A model generated the notes under the pieces. It was not told the DNA's origin, made no database searches, and saw only the letters and a list, made by a program, of their open reading frames with translations. 64,000 nt of DNA, taken from the NCBI GenBank assembly GCA_963740455.1, contig CAVUEF010000006.1, positions 62,001-126,000 of the forward strand, given 5' to 3'. The stretch comes from Paucibacter sp963740455. Its GTDB lineage: Bacteria > Pseudomonadota > Gammaproteobacteria > Burkholderiales > Burkholderiaceae_C. The position numbers and the translations under genes were made by a program. The first letter of the stretch is position 1. Each line of letters starts with the position of its first letter. Shown piece after piece: positions 52,065 to 60,814 of this stretch.

Positions 52065-52126
52065 TGTGATCACAAACGTCGACCCATGGGCTTAAAGATA
52101 AAAAACATAATGTATTTGTGATCGCA
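52065..52126. promoter_or_regulatory. paired TGTGATC operators in the GS-soxC divergent region
   Basis: A perfect palindrome TGTGATCACA (52065-52074) and a near copy TGTGATCGCA (52117-52126) lie 52 bp apart, in the gap between the minus-strand operon and soxC. The spacing equals about five helical turns. They fit a GntR/FadR-type site for the regulator encoded downstream. Confidence 0.5.
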
Positions 52127-52275
52127 TGCGCCAGCCCGTTTCAGGGTGTGCATGTGGGTCCATGGAGCGCCGGTGGCGAATATATCCAGCCTCGGTGATA
52201 TAAAGCGGCGACTCATGCGGCCGGTTGCCGCCAAAGGCAGGATCGGTCAGCGCCGTTGGTCTGGAAGGAGGGTGT

Positions 52276-53646
52276 ATGGACTCAGAGAGCAGGCGGCCGG
52301 GGCGGCTGATCAAGGCGCCCGACTCCTTTCTGGACCCGCAGGGCGTGCGTCAGGTCCACGCCGAAGCCAAGGCCGGGCGGCGCGATTTCCTGCGCGCGGC
52401 CTTTGTCGCGGCCAGCGCCGCGGCGGGTGGCGCTGCGCAGGCAACGGCCACGCGCAGCGGCGACGCGGGCGACCCCAATATCCTGGTCCTGCCCGAGCAC
52501 AGCAAGAGCCTGGGCCAGGCGGTCGCGACCGACGGCTACGGCAAGCCGTCCCGCTTCGAAGTGAATGTGCAGCGTCGCGCCAGTCCCGGCCTGACGCAGA
52601 CCACGCAAGCGTCGGTGTCGTTTGCGCCGCTGCAGTCGCTGCTGGGCATCGTCACACCCAGCGGTCTGCACTTCGAGCGCCACCATCAGGGCTGGTGGGA
52701 CGTCGATCCGACCAAGCACCGCTTCATGGTGAACGGCTCGGACGCGTCGCTGCTGAAGCAGTCGATGGTGTTCACGCTGGACGATCTGATGCGGCTGCCC
52801 TCGCGGTCGCGTTTTCATTTCATCGAGTGCGGCGCCAATACCGGCATGGAATGGGGCAATGTGGCGGTGCCAACAGTGCAGTACACGCACGGCATGCTGA
52901 GCTGCAGCGAGTTCACCGGCGTGCCACTGCGCACGGTGCTGGACATGGCCGGAGTCGACTACCGGCGCGCACGCTATGTATTGGCCGAAGGCGGCGACGG
53001 ATCGTCGTTGACGCGCACGATCCCCATGGAGATGGTCGAGAACGGCGAGGTGTTGCTGGCCTATGGGCAGAACGGCGAAATGCTCAGGCCCGAGAACGGC
53101 TATCCCTTGCGACTGGTGGTGCCGGGCGTGCAGGGCGTCAGCTGGGTCAAGTATCTGCGCCGCATCGAGGTCGGCGACCAGCCCTACGCGACAAAGGACG
53201 AGGCGGTGAGCTATATCGACTTGATGCCCGACGGACGGCATCGCCAGTACACCAGCATCCAGGAATGCAAAAGTGTCGTCACCATGCCGTCCGGGGGTCA
53301 GGTCTTGCTGGACAAGGGCTTCTACAGCATCAGCGGCCTGGCCTGGTCGGGGCGCGGCGCCATCAGGCGGGTTGACGTGTCGGTGGATGGCGGCCGCAAC
53401 TGGCGCAGCGCGCGGCTGCAGGGTCCTGTGATGGCCAAATGCCTGACGCGCTTCGATCTTGATTGGGTCTGGGACGGCAAGCCCGCCTTGATCCAGAGCC
53501 GCGCCATCGACGACACCGGCTTCGTGCAACCCAGCTACGCGCAACTGCGCAAGGTGCGCGGCGTGCGCTCGACCTATCACAACAACGCCATCCAGACCTG
53601 GCTGGTGCAAGAGAGCGGCGAGGTGCGCAATGTTCAGCTCGGCTAG
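52276..53646 (+). CDS. soxC: sulfane dehydrogenase molybdenum subunit SoxC
   Basis: 456 aa from ATG 52276, behind AGGAGGGTGT. Twin-arginine signal (GRRDFLRAAFVAASAAAGG). Sulfite-oxidase fold with the Mo-ligand Cys in FIECGANTGMEW, then SCSEFTGVPL and the C-terminal dimer domain (VDVSVDGGRNW). With SoxD it oxidises the sulfane sulfur on SoxY in the periplasm. soxD starts 17 bp before its stop. Confidence 0.95.
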   Translation: MDSESRRPGRLIKAPDSFLDPQGVRQVHAEAKAGRRDFLRAAFVAASAAAGGAAQATATRSGDAGDPNILVLPEHSKSLGQAVATDGYGKPSRFEVNVQRRASPGLTQTTQASVSFAPLQSLLGIVTPSGLHFERHHQGWWDVDPTKHRFMVNGSDASLLKQSMVFTLDDLMRLPSRSRFHFIECGANTGMEWGNVAVPTVQYTHGMLSCSEFTGVPLRTVLDMAGVDYRRARYVLAEGGDGSSLTRTIPMEMVENGEVLLAYGQNGEMLRPENGYPLRLVVPGVQGVSWVKYLRRIEVGDQPYATKDEAVSYIDLMPDGRHRQYTSIQECKSVVTMPSGGQVLLDKGFYSISGLAWSGRGAIRRVDVSVDGGRNWRSARLQGPVMAKCLTRFDLDWVWDGKPALIQSRAIDDTGFVQPSYAQLRKVRGVRSTYHNNAIQTWLVQESGEVRNVQLG

Positions 53647-54415
53647 GGTGCTGCGCGCGGGACTCGTCGTGGCGCTTTGTGGCGCGGCCGGCGTCACTCA
53701 CGCCCAGGCCAAGGATTTCCCCGGCGTGGGCCGCAGCGCCACGCCGCGCGAGATTGCTGCCTGGGACATCGATGTGCGCCCCGACTTCAAGGGCCTGCCC
53801 AAAGGCAAGGGTTCGGTGTCCATGGGTCAGCGGGTGTGGGAGGGCAAGTGCGCGCATTGCCACGGCATCTTTGCCGAAGGCGGCGAGGGATTCGCGCCGC
53901 TGGTCGGCGGCACCACGGCCGAAGATGTCAGGACGGGACGCGTGGCGGCCAACCAGGACGAGAGCTTCTCGCGCCGAACCGTGCTGATGAAACTGGCGAC
54001 GCTGTCCACCTTGTGGGACTACATCCATCGGGCCATGCCGTGGAAGCACCCCAAGACATTGACGGTCAACGAGGTCTACGGTGTGACCGCCTTCGTGCTC
54101 AATCTGGGGGGTGTCGTATCGAATGACTTCGTGCTGTCCGACGCGAACATCGCGCAGGTGCAGCAACGCATGCCCAATCGCAACGGCATGACGCTGGAGC
54201 ACGCGCTGTGGCCAGGCCAGTCCTTCAGTGCCGGCACGGCGCCCGATACGCACAACCTGGCCTGCATGCACGATTGCGCCAGGCAGGTGCGCATCGCGTC
54301 GCAGCTGCCCGAATATGCGCGCGGCTCGCACGGCAATCTCACCGAGCAAAGCCGCAGCGTGGGTCCGCAGCGTGGCGCCGATACGGGCTCGCCAGCAGCG
54401 CCGAAACCACGCTGA
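53630..54415 (+). CDS. soxD: cytochrome c subunit SoxD-like
   Basis: 261 aa, signal peptide ending near THAQA. One CxxCH heme (GKCAHCHGIFAEGGEGFAPLVGG). The later ACMHDCARQ has two Cys but no CxxCH. This makes it shorter and with fewer hemes than the classical diheme SoxD. It sits directly after soxC and should accept electrons from it. Confidence 0.88.
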   Translation: MFSSARVLRAGLVVALCGAAGVTHAQAKDFPGVGRSATPREIAAWDIDVRPDFKGLPKGKGSVSMGQRVWEGKCAHCHGIFAEGGEGFAPLVGGTTAEDVRTGRVAANQDESFSRRTVLMKLATLSTLWDYIHRAMPWKHPKTLTVNEVYGVTAFVLNLGGVVSNDFVLSDANIAQVQQRMPNRNGMTLEHALWPGQSFSAGTAPDTHNLACMHDCARQVRIASQLPEYARGSHGNLTEQSRSVGPQRGADTGSPAAPKPR

Positions 54416-54499
54416 CGAATAAGCGCAAACCCCTAGGGGATGTTGCCCATACCGAAACGAGTTTTATTTATTAGCATCCGCTTAACAAGGAGTTTCAAC

Positions 54500-54970
54500 A
54501 TGATCGCAAATCGTCGAGAGGTACTTTCACGCAGCGCCGCGGTGGCGTCGCTGCTGCTGGCGTCGGGCGTGCTGGCGCCGCAGGCTTACGCGGCTGGCGA
54601 AGCGGCGGCCAAGGGCGCGTTTCAAGCCAAGAGCCTGGCCGACGTCGTCAAGGCGCTGGGCTACGGCGCACCGACCGAGAGCAAGGACATCAGCATCACG
54701 GCGCCCGACATCGCCGAAAACGGCGCAGTCGTGCCGCTGTCGGCAGCTACCGCGCTGCCGGGAGTCAAGCAGATCCTGCTGCTCGTCGAGAAGAATCCTT
54801 CGGTGCTGGCGGCCGTGTTCAACGTCAGTCCTGATGTCGAGGCCAACTTCTCCGCGCGCGTGAAGATGGGCCAGTCTTCGAATGTGATCGCGGTGGCGGT
54901 GACGAACGACAACAAGGTCCTGTTCGCGCAGAAGGAAGTCAAAGTGACGCTGGGCGGGTGCGGCGGTTGA
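54500..54970 (+). CDS. soxY: sulfur carrier protein SoxY
   Basis: 156 aa from ATG 54500 behind AAGGAG. Tat-like N-terminus (NRREVLSRSAAVASLLLASG). The protein ends in the swinging-arm GGCGG, whose Cys carries sulfur intermediates. It has its own leader after soxD (54416-54499, A+T-rich), so a separate promoter is possible. Confidence 0.96.
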   Translation: MIANRREVLSRSAAVASLLLASGVLAPQAYAAGEAAAKGAFQAKSLADVVKALGYGAPTESKDISITAPDIAENGAVVPLSAATALPGVKQILLLVEKNPSVLAAVFNVSPDVEANFSARVKMGQSSNVIAVAVTNDNKVLFAQKEVKVTLGGCGG

Positions 54971-55041
54971 GCCTCGCTTGTCCACGCTGAAAGCAATTCA
55001 AACTGGCTCGTCCTGATGTACGAGCCAAGAAGGAGATAAAG

Positions 55042-55353
55042 ATGGCAGATCCGATGCGCATTCGCGCCCAAGCAGCTGGTGGCAAAGCCACCGTGCGTGT
55101 CCTGATGGCCCACGAGATGGAAAGCGGCCAGCGCAAGGACTCGGCGGGCAAGGTCATTCCCGCCTGGCATATCAACGAGGTCTCGGCTTCGCTCAACGGC
55201 AAAGTGGTGCTGACTGCCGAATGGGGTCCCTCGGTGTCCAAGAATCCCTTTCTGCAGTTCAATATCAAAGGCGCCAAGGCGGGCGACAAGGTCTCCATCA
55301 CCTGGCATGACAACAAGGGTGACACGCGGACCGACGAGGCCATCGTGAGCTGA
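55042..55353 (+). CDS. soxZ: SoxY partner protein SoxZ
   Basis: 103 aa. ATG 55042 behind AAGGAGATA. Segments VLMAHEMESGQRKDS, FNIKGAKAGDKVSITW and GDTRTDEAIV are the SoxZ immunoglobulin-like fold. It forms the SoxYZ carrier heterodimer. Confidence 0.95.
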   Translation: MADPMRIRAQAAGGKATVRVLMAHEMESGQRKDSAGKVIPAWHINEVSASLNGKVVLTAEWGPSVSKNPFLQFNIKGAKAGDKVSITWHDNKGDTRTDEAIVS

Positions 55354-55447
55354 CCTCGCTTGCACTGGCCCGCGCGTCCAGACCGGGGGCAGGAGTGACT
55401 GAAGGCGCAAGTGCAGAACAACAATGCTTTGGCATAGGAGACACAAG

Positions 55448-56248
55448 ATGAAGTGGTCAATGGCGATGATTGGAGTGGGCCTGGCGTTTGCCTCGATGGC
55501 GGCGCAGGCGCAAAAGTCGACGGCCGATGGCATTGCCGAATACCGCGCGCTGCTTGCCGATGGCAATCCGGCCGAGCTGTTTGAGGCCAAGGGGCAAGCG
55601 CTGTGGAAGCAGCCGCGCGGTCCCAAGATGCAGTCGCTTGAGCGTTGCGATCTGGGCAAGGGGCCGGGTGTCGTGAAGGGCGCCTGGGTGGAGCTGCCGC
55701 GCTGGTTTGCCGATACCGGTCGAGTCCAGGACATGGAGTCGCGCCTGCTCACCTGCATGAGCGAGTTGCAGGGGTTCGACGCGATGGCGCTTGCCAAGAC
55801 CGCGTTTGGCAAGGGCGAACAGATCAATATCGAGGCGCTCTCGGCGTGGATCTCGGGCGAGTCGCGCGGCCTGCGCATGAATCTGCCGCAGACCCACCTT
55901 GAAGAGCAACGCATGTTCGAACTGGGCAAACGCGCGTTCTTCTATCGCGCCGGGCCGATGGACTTTTCTTGCGCGACTTGTCACAGCGCCGACGAAAAGC
56001 GCGTGCGTCTGCAGGATCTGCCCAATCTGACCAAGAACCCGGGTGACGGCATCGGCTTCGCCGCCTGGCCCGCCTATCGGGTCTCGAGCGGCGAACTCTG
56101 GACCATGCAGCGTCGGCTCAACGACTGTTTCCGCCAGCAACGCTTCCCTTACCCGGGTTACGCCTCGGAAGCGACGGTGGCGCTGGGCGTCTATATGGGC
56201 GTCAACGCCAAGGGCGCGGTGTCCGCTGCCCCTGCACTCAAGCGCTGA
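55448..56248 (+). CDS. soxA: thiosulfate-oxidising cytochrome subunit SoxA
   Basis: 266 aa from ATG 55448, signal peptide ending AAQAQ. Only one CxxCH heme (FSCATCHSADEKR) is visible; the N-terminal domain has a Cys pair (ERCDLGKG, LTCMSEL) instead of a heme motif, as in monoheme-type SoxA. The cysteine that ligates the active heme is in LNDCFRQQRFPYPG. With SoxX it attaches thiosulfate to SoxY. Confidence 0.94.
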   Translation: MKWSMAMIGVGLAFASMAAQAQKSTADGIAEYRALLADGNPAELFEAKGQALWKQPRGPKMQSLERCDLGKGPGVVKGAWVELPRWFADTGRVQDMESRLLTCMSELQGFDAMALAKTAFGKGEQINIEALSAWISGESRGLRMNLPQTHLEEQRMFELGKRAFFYRAGPMDFSCATCHSADEKRVRLQDLPNLTKNPGDGIGFAAWPAYRVSSGELWTMQRRLNDCFRQQRFPYPGYASEATVALGVYMGVNAKGAVSAAPALKR

Positions 56249-56258
56249 AGGAATCGAC

Positions 56259-56903
56259 ATGAAACAAATCACGATTGCAGGATTGCTCGGCGCGGTGTCT
56301 TTGTTGGTGATTGGCTGTGCTTCGATGCCCGGGCCGGCCGAACTCGACGCGCAAACCGTCGTCATGCTGAAAGCCTCGTTCAGCGACAAGGGAATTGCCA
56401 CGACCAAGCGTCTGGAGCAGGACGCGATGCAAAAGGCTTGCTCGTCGCAACAGCCGCCGTCCGAAGCGGTGGCCAAGCAGATCGAGGCCGAGGCGATGGC
56501 GACCGTGCATTGGCCCGCCGGCGGCAATTACATTGGCCATTGGCAGGACGGCGAGAAGCTGGCGCAGAGCGGCAAGGGCATGAGTTGGGCGGAAAAGACC
56601 ACCGATCCCAAGGAGAACGGCGGCAGCTGCTACAACTGCCACGAGCTCAGCAAGAAGGAAGTCTCGTTCGGCAATATCGGGCCGAGCCTGTACAACTATG
56701 GCCGCATACGTGGGGTGAAAGACGTGGCAGACCCGAAGACCGCCGCCATCGTCCAGTACACCTGGTCCAAGCTGTGGAACAGCAAGGGGTCGGTGGCTTG
56801 CTCGAACATGCCGCGCTTCGGTCATGAGCGCATCCTCAATGAGGAACAGATCCGCAACTTGATGGCCTTGCTGCTCGACCCGAACTCACCGGTCAACCAG
56901 TAA
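56259..56903 (+). CDS. soxX: cytochrome c subunit SoxX
   Basis: 214 aa from ATG 56259 with AAGGA just upstream. The N-terminus ends in a lipobox (SLLVIGC), suggesting a lipoprotein. One heme (GGSCYNCHELSKKEVSFG) and the distal ligand Met region (ACSNMPRFGHERIL). An N-terminal extension of about 90 residues precedes the heme domain. Partner of SoxA. Confidence 0.94.
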   Translation: MKQITIAGLLGAVSLLVIGCASMPGPAELDAQTVVMLKASFSDKGIATTKRLEQDAMQKACSSQQPPSEAVAKQIEAEAMATVHWPAGGNYIGHWQDGEKLAQSGKGMSWAEKTTDPKENGGSCYNCHELSKKEVSFGNIGPSLYNYGRIRGVKDVADPKTAAIVQYTWSKLWNSKGSVACSNMPRFGHERILNEEQIRNLMALLLDPNSPVNQ

Positions 56904-56918
56904 GATGCGGCTTCGCAG

Positions 56919-56939
56919 GCCCGCTTCGGCGGGCTTTTT
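56919..56939 (+). terminator. terminator between soxX and soxB
   Basis: GCCCGC-TTCG-GCGGGC forms a 6-bp GC stem with a stable tetraloop, followed by TTTTT (56935-56939). It lies 16 bp past the soxX stop and could reduce read-through to soxB. Confidence 0.8.
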
Positions 56940-56968
56940 ACGATTCAAAACATAAGCCGATACTTATT

Positions 56969-58702
56969 ATGAATTTGAGCAAGCGCGAGTTCCTGCAAGT
57001 GATGTCGGCCGCTTCGGTGGCAGGCATGGGGCTCACGCGCTATGCCGATGCCGACGCCGCAACGGCCGAGCAAGGGCTCTACGAGCTGCCGCGTTTCGGT
57101 CAGGTTTCGTTCCTGCACATGACCGACTGCCATGCGCAGCTCAAGCCGATCTACTTTCGCGAACCCAGCGTCAATCTGGGGCTGGGCAGCATGCAAGGGC
57201 GCAGTCCGCATCTGGTGGGCGAACGCCTGCTGCGCAGCGCCGGCATACGCCCGGGTACGGCCCAGGCCTATGCCTATACCTATCTGGATTTCGAGCGCGC
57301 GGCGCGGCGTTACGGCAAGGTCGGGGGCTTTGCCCATCTCACGACGCTGGTGAAGCGGATGAAGGCCAGCCGCCCCGGCGCCTTGCTGCTCGACGGCGGC
57401 GACACCTGGCAGGGTTCGGCGACTTCGCTGTGGACCAAGGCGCAGGACATGGTCGATGCCTGCAAGCTGCTCGGCGTGGACGTGATGACCGGCCATTGGG
57501 AATTCACCTACGGCATGGAGCGCGTCAAGGAAATCATCGAAGGCGACTTCAAGGGCAAGGTCGACTTCATCGCGCAAAACGTCAAGACCGCAGACTTTGG
57601 CGACCCGGTTTTCAAGCCCTATGTGATGCGCGAGATGAACGGCGTGCCCTGCGCCATCATCGGCCAGGCTTTTCCCTACACGCCGATTGCCAATCCGCGC
57701 TATATGGTGGCCGACTGGGCGTTCGGCATCCAGGACGAGAACATGCAGGCGATGGTCGACGAGGTGCGCGCCAAGGGCGCCGCAATCGTCGTGCTGCTCT
57801 CGCACAACGGCATGGACGTGGATCTGAAGATGGCCTCGCGCGTGCGCGGCATCGACGCCATTCTGGGCGGCCACACGCACGACGGCGTGCCGGTGCCGGT
57901 GTTGGTCAAGAACGCCGGCGGCCAGACCCTGGTGACGAATGCCGGCAGCAACGGCAAGTTTCTCGGCGTGCTCGATTTCGAAGTCAAGGACGGTCGTGTC
58001 GCCGACTACCGCTACAAGCTGCTGCCGGTGTTTTCGAACATGCTGAAGGCCGATCCGGAGATGGACGCCTTGATCACCAAGGTGCGTGCGCCTTTCGAAT
58101 CAAAGCTTGCCGAGCAACTCGCCGTGACCGACGGTCTGCTGTACCGGCGTGGCAATTTCAACGGCTCGTGGGATCAGCTCATCATCGACGCCTTGATGGA
58201 CGTGCAGGGCGCCGAAATCGCTTTCTCGCCGGGCTTTCGCTGGGGCACCAGCTTGCTGGCGGGCGATGCGATCACACGCGAGCTGATGATGGACCAGCTC
58301 GCCACCACCTACTCGTATGCCACCGTCACCGACATGAGCGGCGAGATGATCAAGACCGTGCTCGAAGACGTGGCCGACAACCTCTTCAATCCCGACCCCT
58401 ACTACCAGCAGGGCGGCGACATGGTGCGCGTCGGCGGCCTCACCTATGCCTGCGAGCCCGGTGCAGCGATGGGCAGGCGCATCCAGGACATGCGCCTGAA
58501 CGGCAAACCCATCGATGCGGGCAAGAACTACAGGGTGGCGGGCTGGGCGCCGGTGGCCGAGGCCGCCGCCACGGCGCCGGGCACACGCATGGTCTGGGAC
58601 GTGCTCGAGCAGTGGCTCAAGGCGAAGGGCCGCGTGGCACCGCGCAACATCAACACGCCACGCCTGATCGGGGTGGACGCCAATCCGGGCCGGGCAGGCT
58701 GA
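56969..58702 (+). CDS. soxB: thiosulfohydrolase SoxB
   Basis: 577 aa. The N-terminus has a Tat-like SKREFLQVMSAASVAG. The metallophosphoesterase core has FLHMTDCHAQLKP, LLLDGGDTWQGSATS, and TGHWEFTYG, plus VLLSHNGMDVDLKM and ILGGHTHDGVP supplying the dimanganese ligands. It hydrolyses sulfate from SoxY-bound thiosulfonate. The start follows A+T-rich sequence after the terminator. Confidence 0.96.
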   Translation: MNLSKREFLQVMSAASVAGMGLTRYADADAATAEQGLYELPRFGQVSFLHMTDCHAQLKPIYFREPSVNLGLGSMQGRSPHLVGERLLRSAGIRPGTAQAYAYTYLDFERAARRYGKVGGFAHLTTLVKRMKASRPGALLLDGGDTWQGSATSLWTKAQDMVDACKLLGVDVMTGHWEFTYGMERVKEIIEGDFKGKVDFIAQNVKTADFGDPVFKPYVMREMNGVPCAIIGQAFPYTPIANPRYMVADWAFGIQDENMQAMVDEVRAKGAAIVVLLSHNGMDVDLKMASRVRGIDAILGGHTHDGVPVPVLVKNAGGQTLVTNAGSNGKFLGVLDFEVKDGRVADYRYKLLPVFSNMLKADPEMDALITKVRAPFESKLAEQLAVTDGLLYRRGNFNGSWDQLIIDALMDVQGAEIAFSPGFRWGTSLLAGDAITRELMMDQLATTYSYATVTDMSGEMIKTVLEDVADNLFNPDPYYQQGGDMVRVGGLTYACEPGAAMGRRIQDMRLNGKPIDAGKNYRVAGWAPVAEAAATAPGTRMVWDVLEQWLKAKGRVAPRNINTPRLIGVDANPGRAG

Positions 58703-58708
58703 AGCTTC

Positions 58709-59851
58709 ATGTCCATCGATGCACTGATTGATTCTTTCGGGCAGGCCAGAACGCTGGGCCTGGGCGGCTTGCTGATTGGCGTCATGTTCGGCTTCTTTGC
58801 GCAGCGCTCGCGCTTTTGTCTGCGCTCGGCAGCGGTCGAGTTCTCGCGCGGCGCGCCGGGCGGCAAACTGACGGTCTGGCTGTTCGCCTTTGCCGTGGCC
58901 TTGCTCGGTACGCAGGGCGTGATTGCGATGGGCTGGCTCGATGTCACGAGCGCGCGCCAGTTGGCGACGCGCGGCAGCCTCTCCGGGGCGGCCATCGGTG
59001 GGGTTTTGTTCGGCGTCGGCATGATTCTGGCGCGCGGCTGTGCGAGCCGTCTGCTAGTGCTGGCCGCGCAGGGCAATCTGCGCTCGGTGCTGTCGGGCCT
59101 GGTGTTTGCGGTGACTTCGCTGGCGGCATGGTCGGGTGCACTCGCACCCTTGCGCGAAAGCATTTCGTCCTGGTGGACCGTGGATGGTGGAACTGCGCGC
59201 GATTTGATTGCCATCAGCGGCATCGGGCGCGCTGGCGCCTTGCTGTTTGGCGCGGTCTGGTTGATCGCTGCGATCCGCTGGGCGCGCCATCAACAGGTCT
59301 CCGTGTGGGGCTGGGCTGGCGCCATCATGGTGGGCCTGAGCATCACGGCGGGTTGGTGGTTCACCGGCATGGTGAATGCCACCGGCCTGCAGGCGCAAGC
59401 CGCTCCGGTGCAAAGCCTGAGCTTCAGCGGACCGTCGGCCGAAGTGCTGGCGCGCGTGCTGTTCTCGCCCGACAAGGCGCCGACCTTCGACTTCGGGCTG
59501 GTGCCCGGCGTGTTCCTCGGCTCCTTCCTCGCGGCGGCCTGGTTTGGCGAACTCAAGCTCGTGGGTTTCGAAGGCGGCGCCTGCATGCGCCGCTACCTGA
59601 TCGGCGCCGTGCTGATGGGCTTTGGTGCCATGCTCGCGGGCGGCTGCGCGGTGGGCGCCGGTCTGTCGGGCGCGGCCGTCTTCACCCTCACGGCCTGGGT
59701 CACGCTGCCGGCCATCTGGGCCTCGGCGGCGCTCACCGATTGGTGGGTCGATCAGCGCGCCGAAAAGTCAATCGAGGGCGCTCCCGTCTATCCGCCGGAA
59801 CAGGCCCTGCCCACATTCAACGCCGCGCGGCAGCAAGCGTCATCGCCATGA
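58709..59851 (+). CDS. YeeE/YedE-family (thio)sulfur transporter, SoxT-like
   Basis: 380 aa with about nine or ten helices. Family motifs with conserved Cys: FFAQRSRFCLRSA, GMILARGCASRLLV, FEGGACMRRYLIG and LAGGCAVGAGLSG. YeeE/YedE proteins take up thiosulfate or sulfur intermediates. Next to soxB it may import substrate or export a sulfur product. ATG 58709 is 6 bp after soxB. The stop overlaps the next gene. Confidence 0.9.
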   Translation: MSIDALIDSFGQARTLGLGGLLIGVMFGFFAQRSRFCLRSAAVEFSRGAPGGKLTVWLFAFAVALLGTQGVIAMGWLDVTSARQLATRGSLSGAAIGGVLFGVGMILARGCASRLLVLAAQGNLRSVLSGLVFAVTSLAAWSGALAPLRESISSWWTVDGGTARDLIAISGIGRAGALLFGAVWLIAAIRWARHQQVSVWGWAGAIMVGLSITAGWWFTGMVNATGLQAQAAPVQSLSFSGPSAEVLARVLFSPDKAPTFDFGLVPGVFLGSFLAAAWFGELKLVGFEGGACMRRYLIGAVLMGFGAMLAGGCAVGAGLSGAAVFTLTAWVTLPAIWASAALTDWWVDQRAEKSIEGAPVYPPEQALPTFNAARQQASSP

Positions 59852-60789
59852 CGCTGCGTCAGTGTCTTGCCGCCACCTTGTTGGTGTTCACGACTTGTCT
59901 GGTGCCGCCAGCCCAGGCGCAGAAGGTGGTGGCGCGTCAAGTGGCGCCCCAGACCTGGATGGTGCAAGGCGTCTCGGCGCTGGGCTCGGCAGCGAACCGC
60001 AATTTCATCTCCAATTCGGCCTTCATCGTCACCGACGCGGGCGTGGTGGTGATCGACGCGCTGGGGTCGCCCGAGCTGGCGCAGGAAATGCTGGCCGAGA
60101 TACGCCGCGTCACAGCAGCTCCCGTCAGGTACGTCGTGGTGACGCACTACCATGCCGATCACATCTATGGCCTGCAGGTGTTGAAGGCGGCCGGCGCCGA
60201 GATCATCGCGCATCGCGATGGACAGAGCTACCTGCAATCGCAGACCGCCGAACTGCGACTGAAGGCCAGCCGCGAAGATCTGTTTCCGTGGATCGACGAG
60301 ACAACCCGGCTCGTGCCCGCGGACCGCTGGATCACCGAGCCGACCACCTTGAAGCTGGGCGGCCTGGACTTCGAGGTGATTCCTGCCGGTCCCGCGCATA
60401 CGGCCGAGGATGTGGTCGTGTACGTCCCCAAGCTCAAGGTACTGGTCGCGGGCGACCTGGTGTTCCGGGGTCGCGTGCCCTTTGTCGGACAGGCCGACAG
60501 CGGCAGTTGGCTCAAGGCATTGGACAAGTTGTTGACGTTCGACACCAAGGTCATCATTCCGGGGCACGGGGCGGTGTCGAACACGCCGCGCGAGGACCTG
60601 CAACTCACGCGCGACTACCTGGCCTATTTGCGCCAGACCATGGGCGAGGCGGCGCGCAATATGGAGCCCTTCGAAGAGGTCTACGCGCGCACCGATTGGT
60701 CGCGCTTTGCCAAGCTGCCCTTGTTCGGCGCGGCCAATCGCATCAATGCCTACAACACCTATCTGCTGATGGAGCGCGACGCTCGCTGA
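59848..60789 (+). CDS. metallo-beta-lactamase-fold hydrolase (SoxH-like)
   Basis: 313 aa from ATG 59848; signal peptide ending PAQAQ. Metal-site motifs THYHADHIYG, AHTAEDVVVYVP and IPGHGAVS are intact; VLVAGDLVFRG gives the bridging Asp. Related to the periplasmic SoxH/quinoprotein-relay group found in sox clusters. The start overlaps the transporter stop as ATGA. Substrate unknown; a thiol or persulfide product is possible by context. Confidence 0.85.
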   Translation: MTLRQCLAATLLVFTTCLVPPAQAQKVVARQVAPQTWMVQGVSALGSAANRNFISNSAFIVTDAGVVVIDALGSPELAQEMLAEIRRVTAAPVRYVVVTHYHADHIYGLQVLKAAGAEIIAHRDGQSYLQSQTAELRLKASREDLFPWIDETTRLVPADRWITEPTTLKLGGLDFEVIPAGPAHTAEDVVVYVPKLKVLVAGDLVFRGRVPFVGQADSGSWLKALDKLLTFDTKVIIPGHGAVSNTPREDLQLTRDYLAYLRQTMGEAARNMEPFEEVYARTDWSRFAKLPLFGAANRINAYNTYLLMERDAR

Positions 60790-60814
60790 GGCGTGGCCGA
60801 TGCCCTGACCCGGT

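Noticed and set aside
58816..59847. Very long frame joined in frame to the metallo-hydrolase gene
   Set aside because: The upstream part is an out-of-frame reading of the YeeE/YedE transporter gene. The real start at 59848 has a signal peptide and an ATGA overlap.
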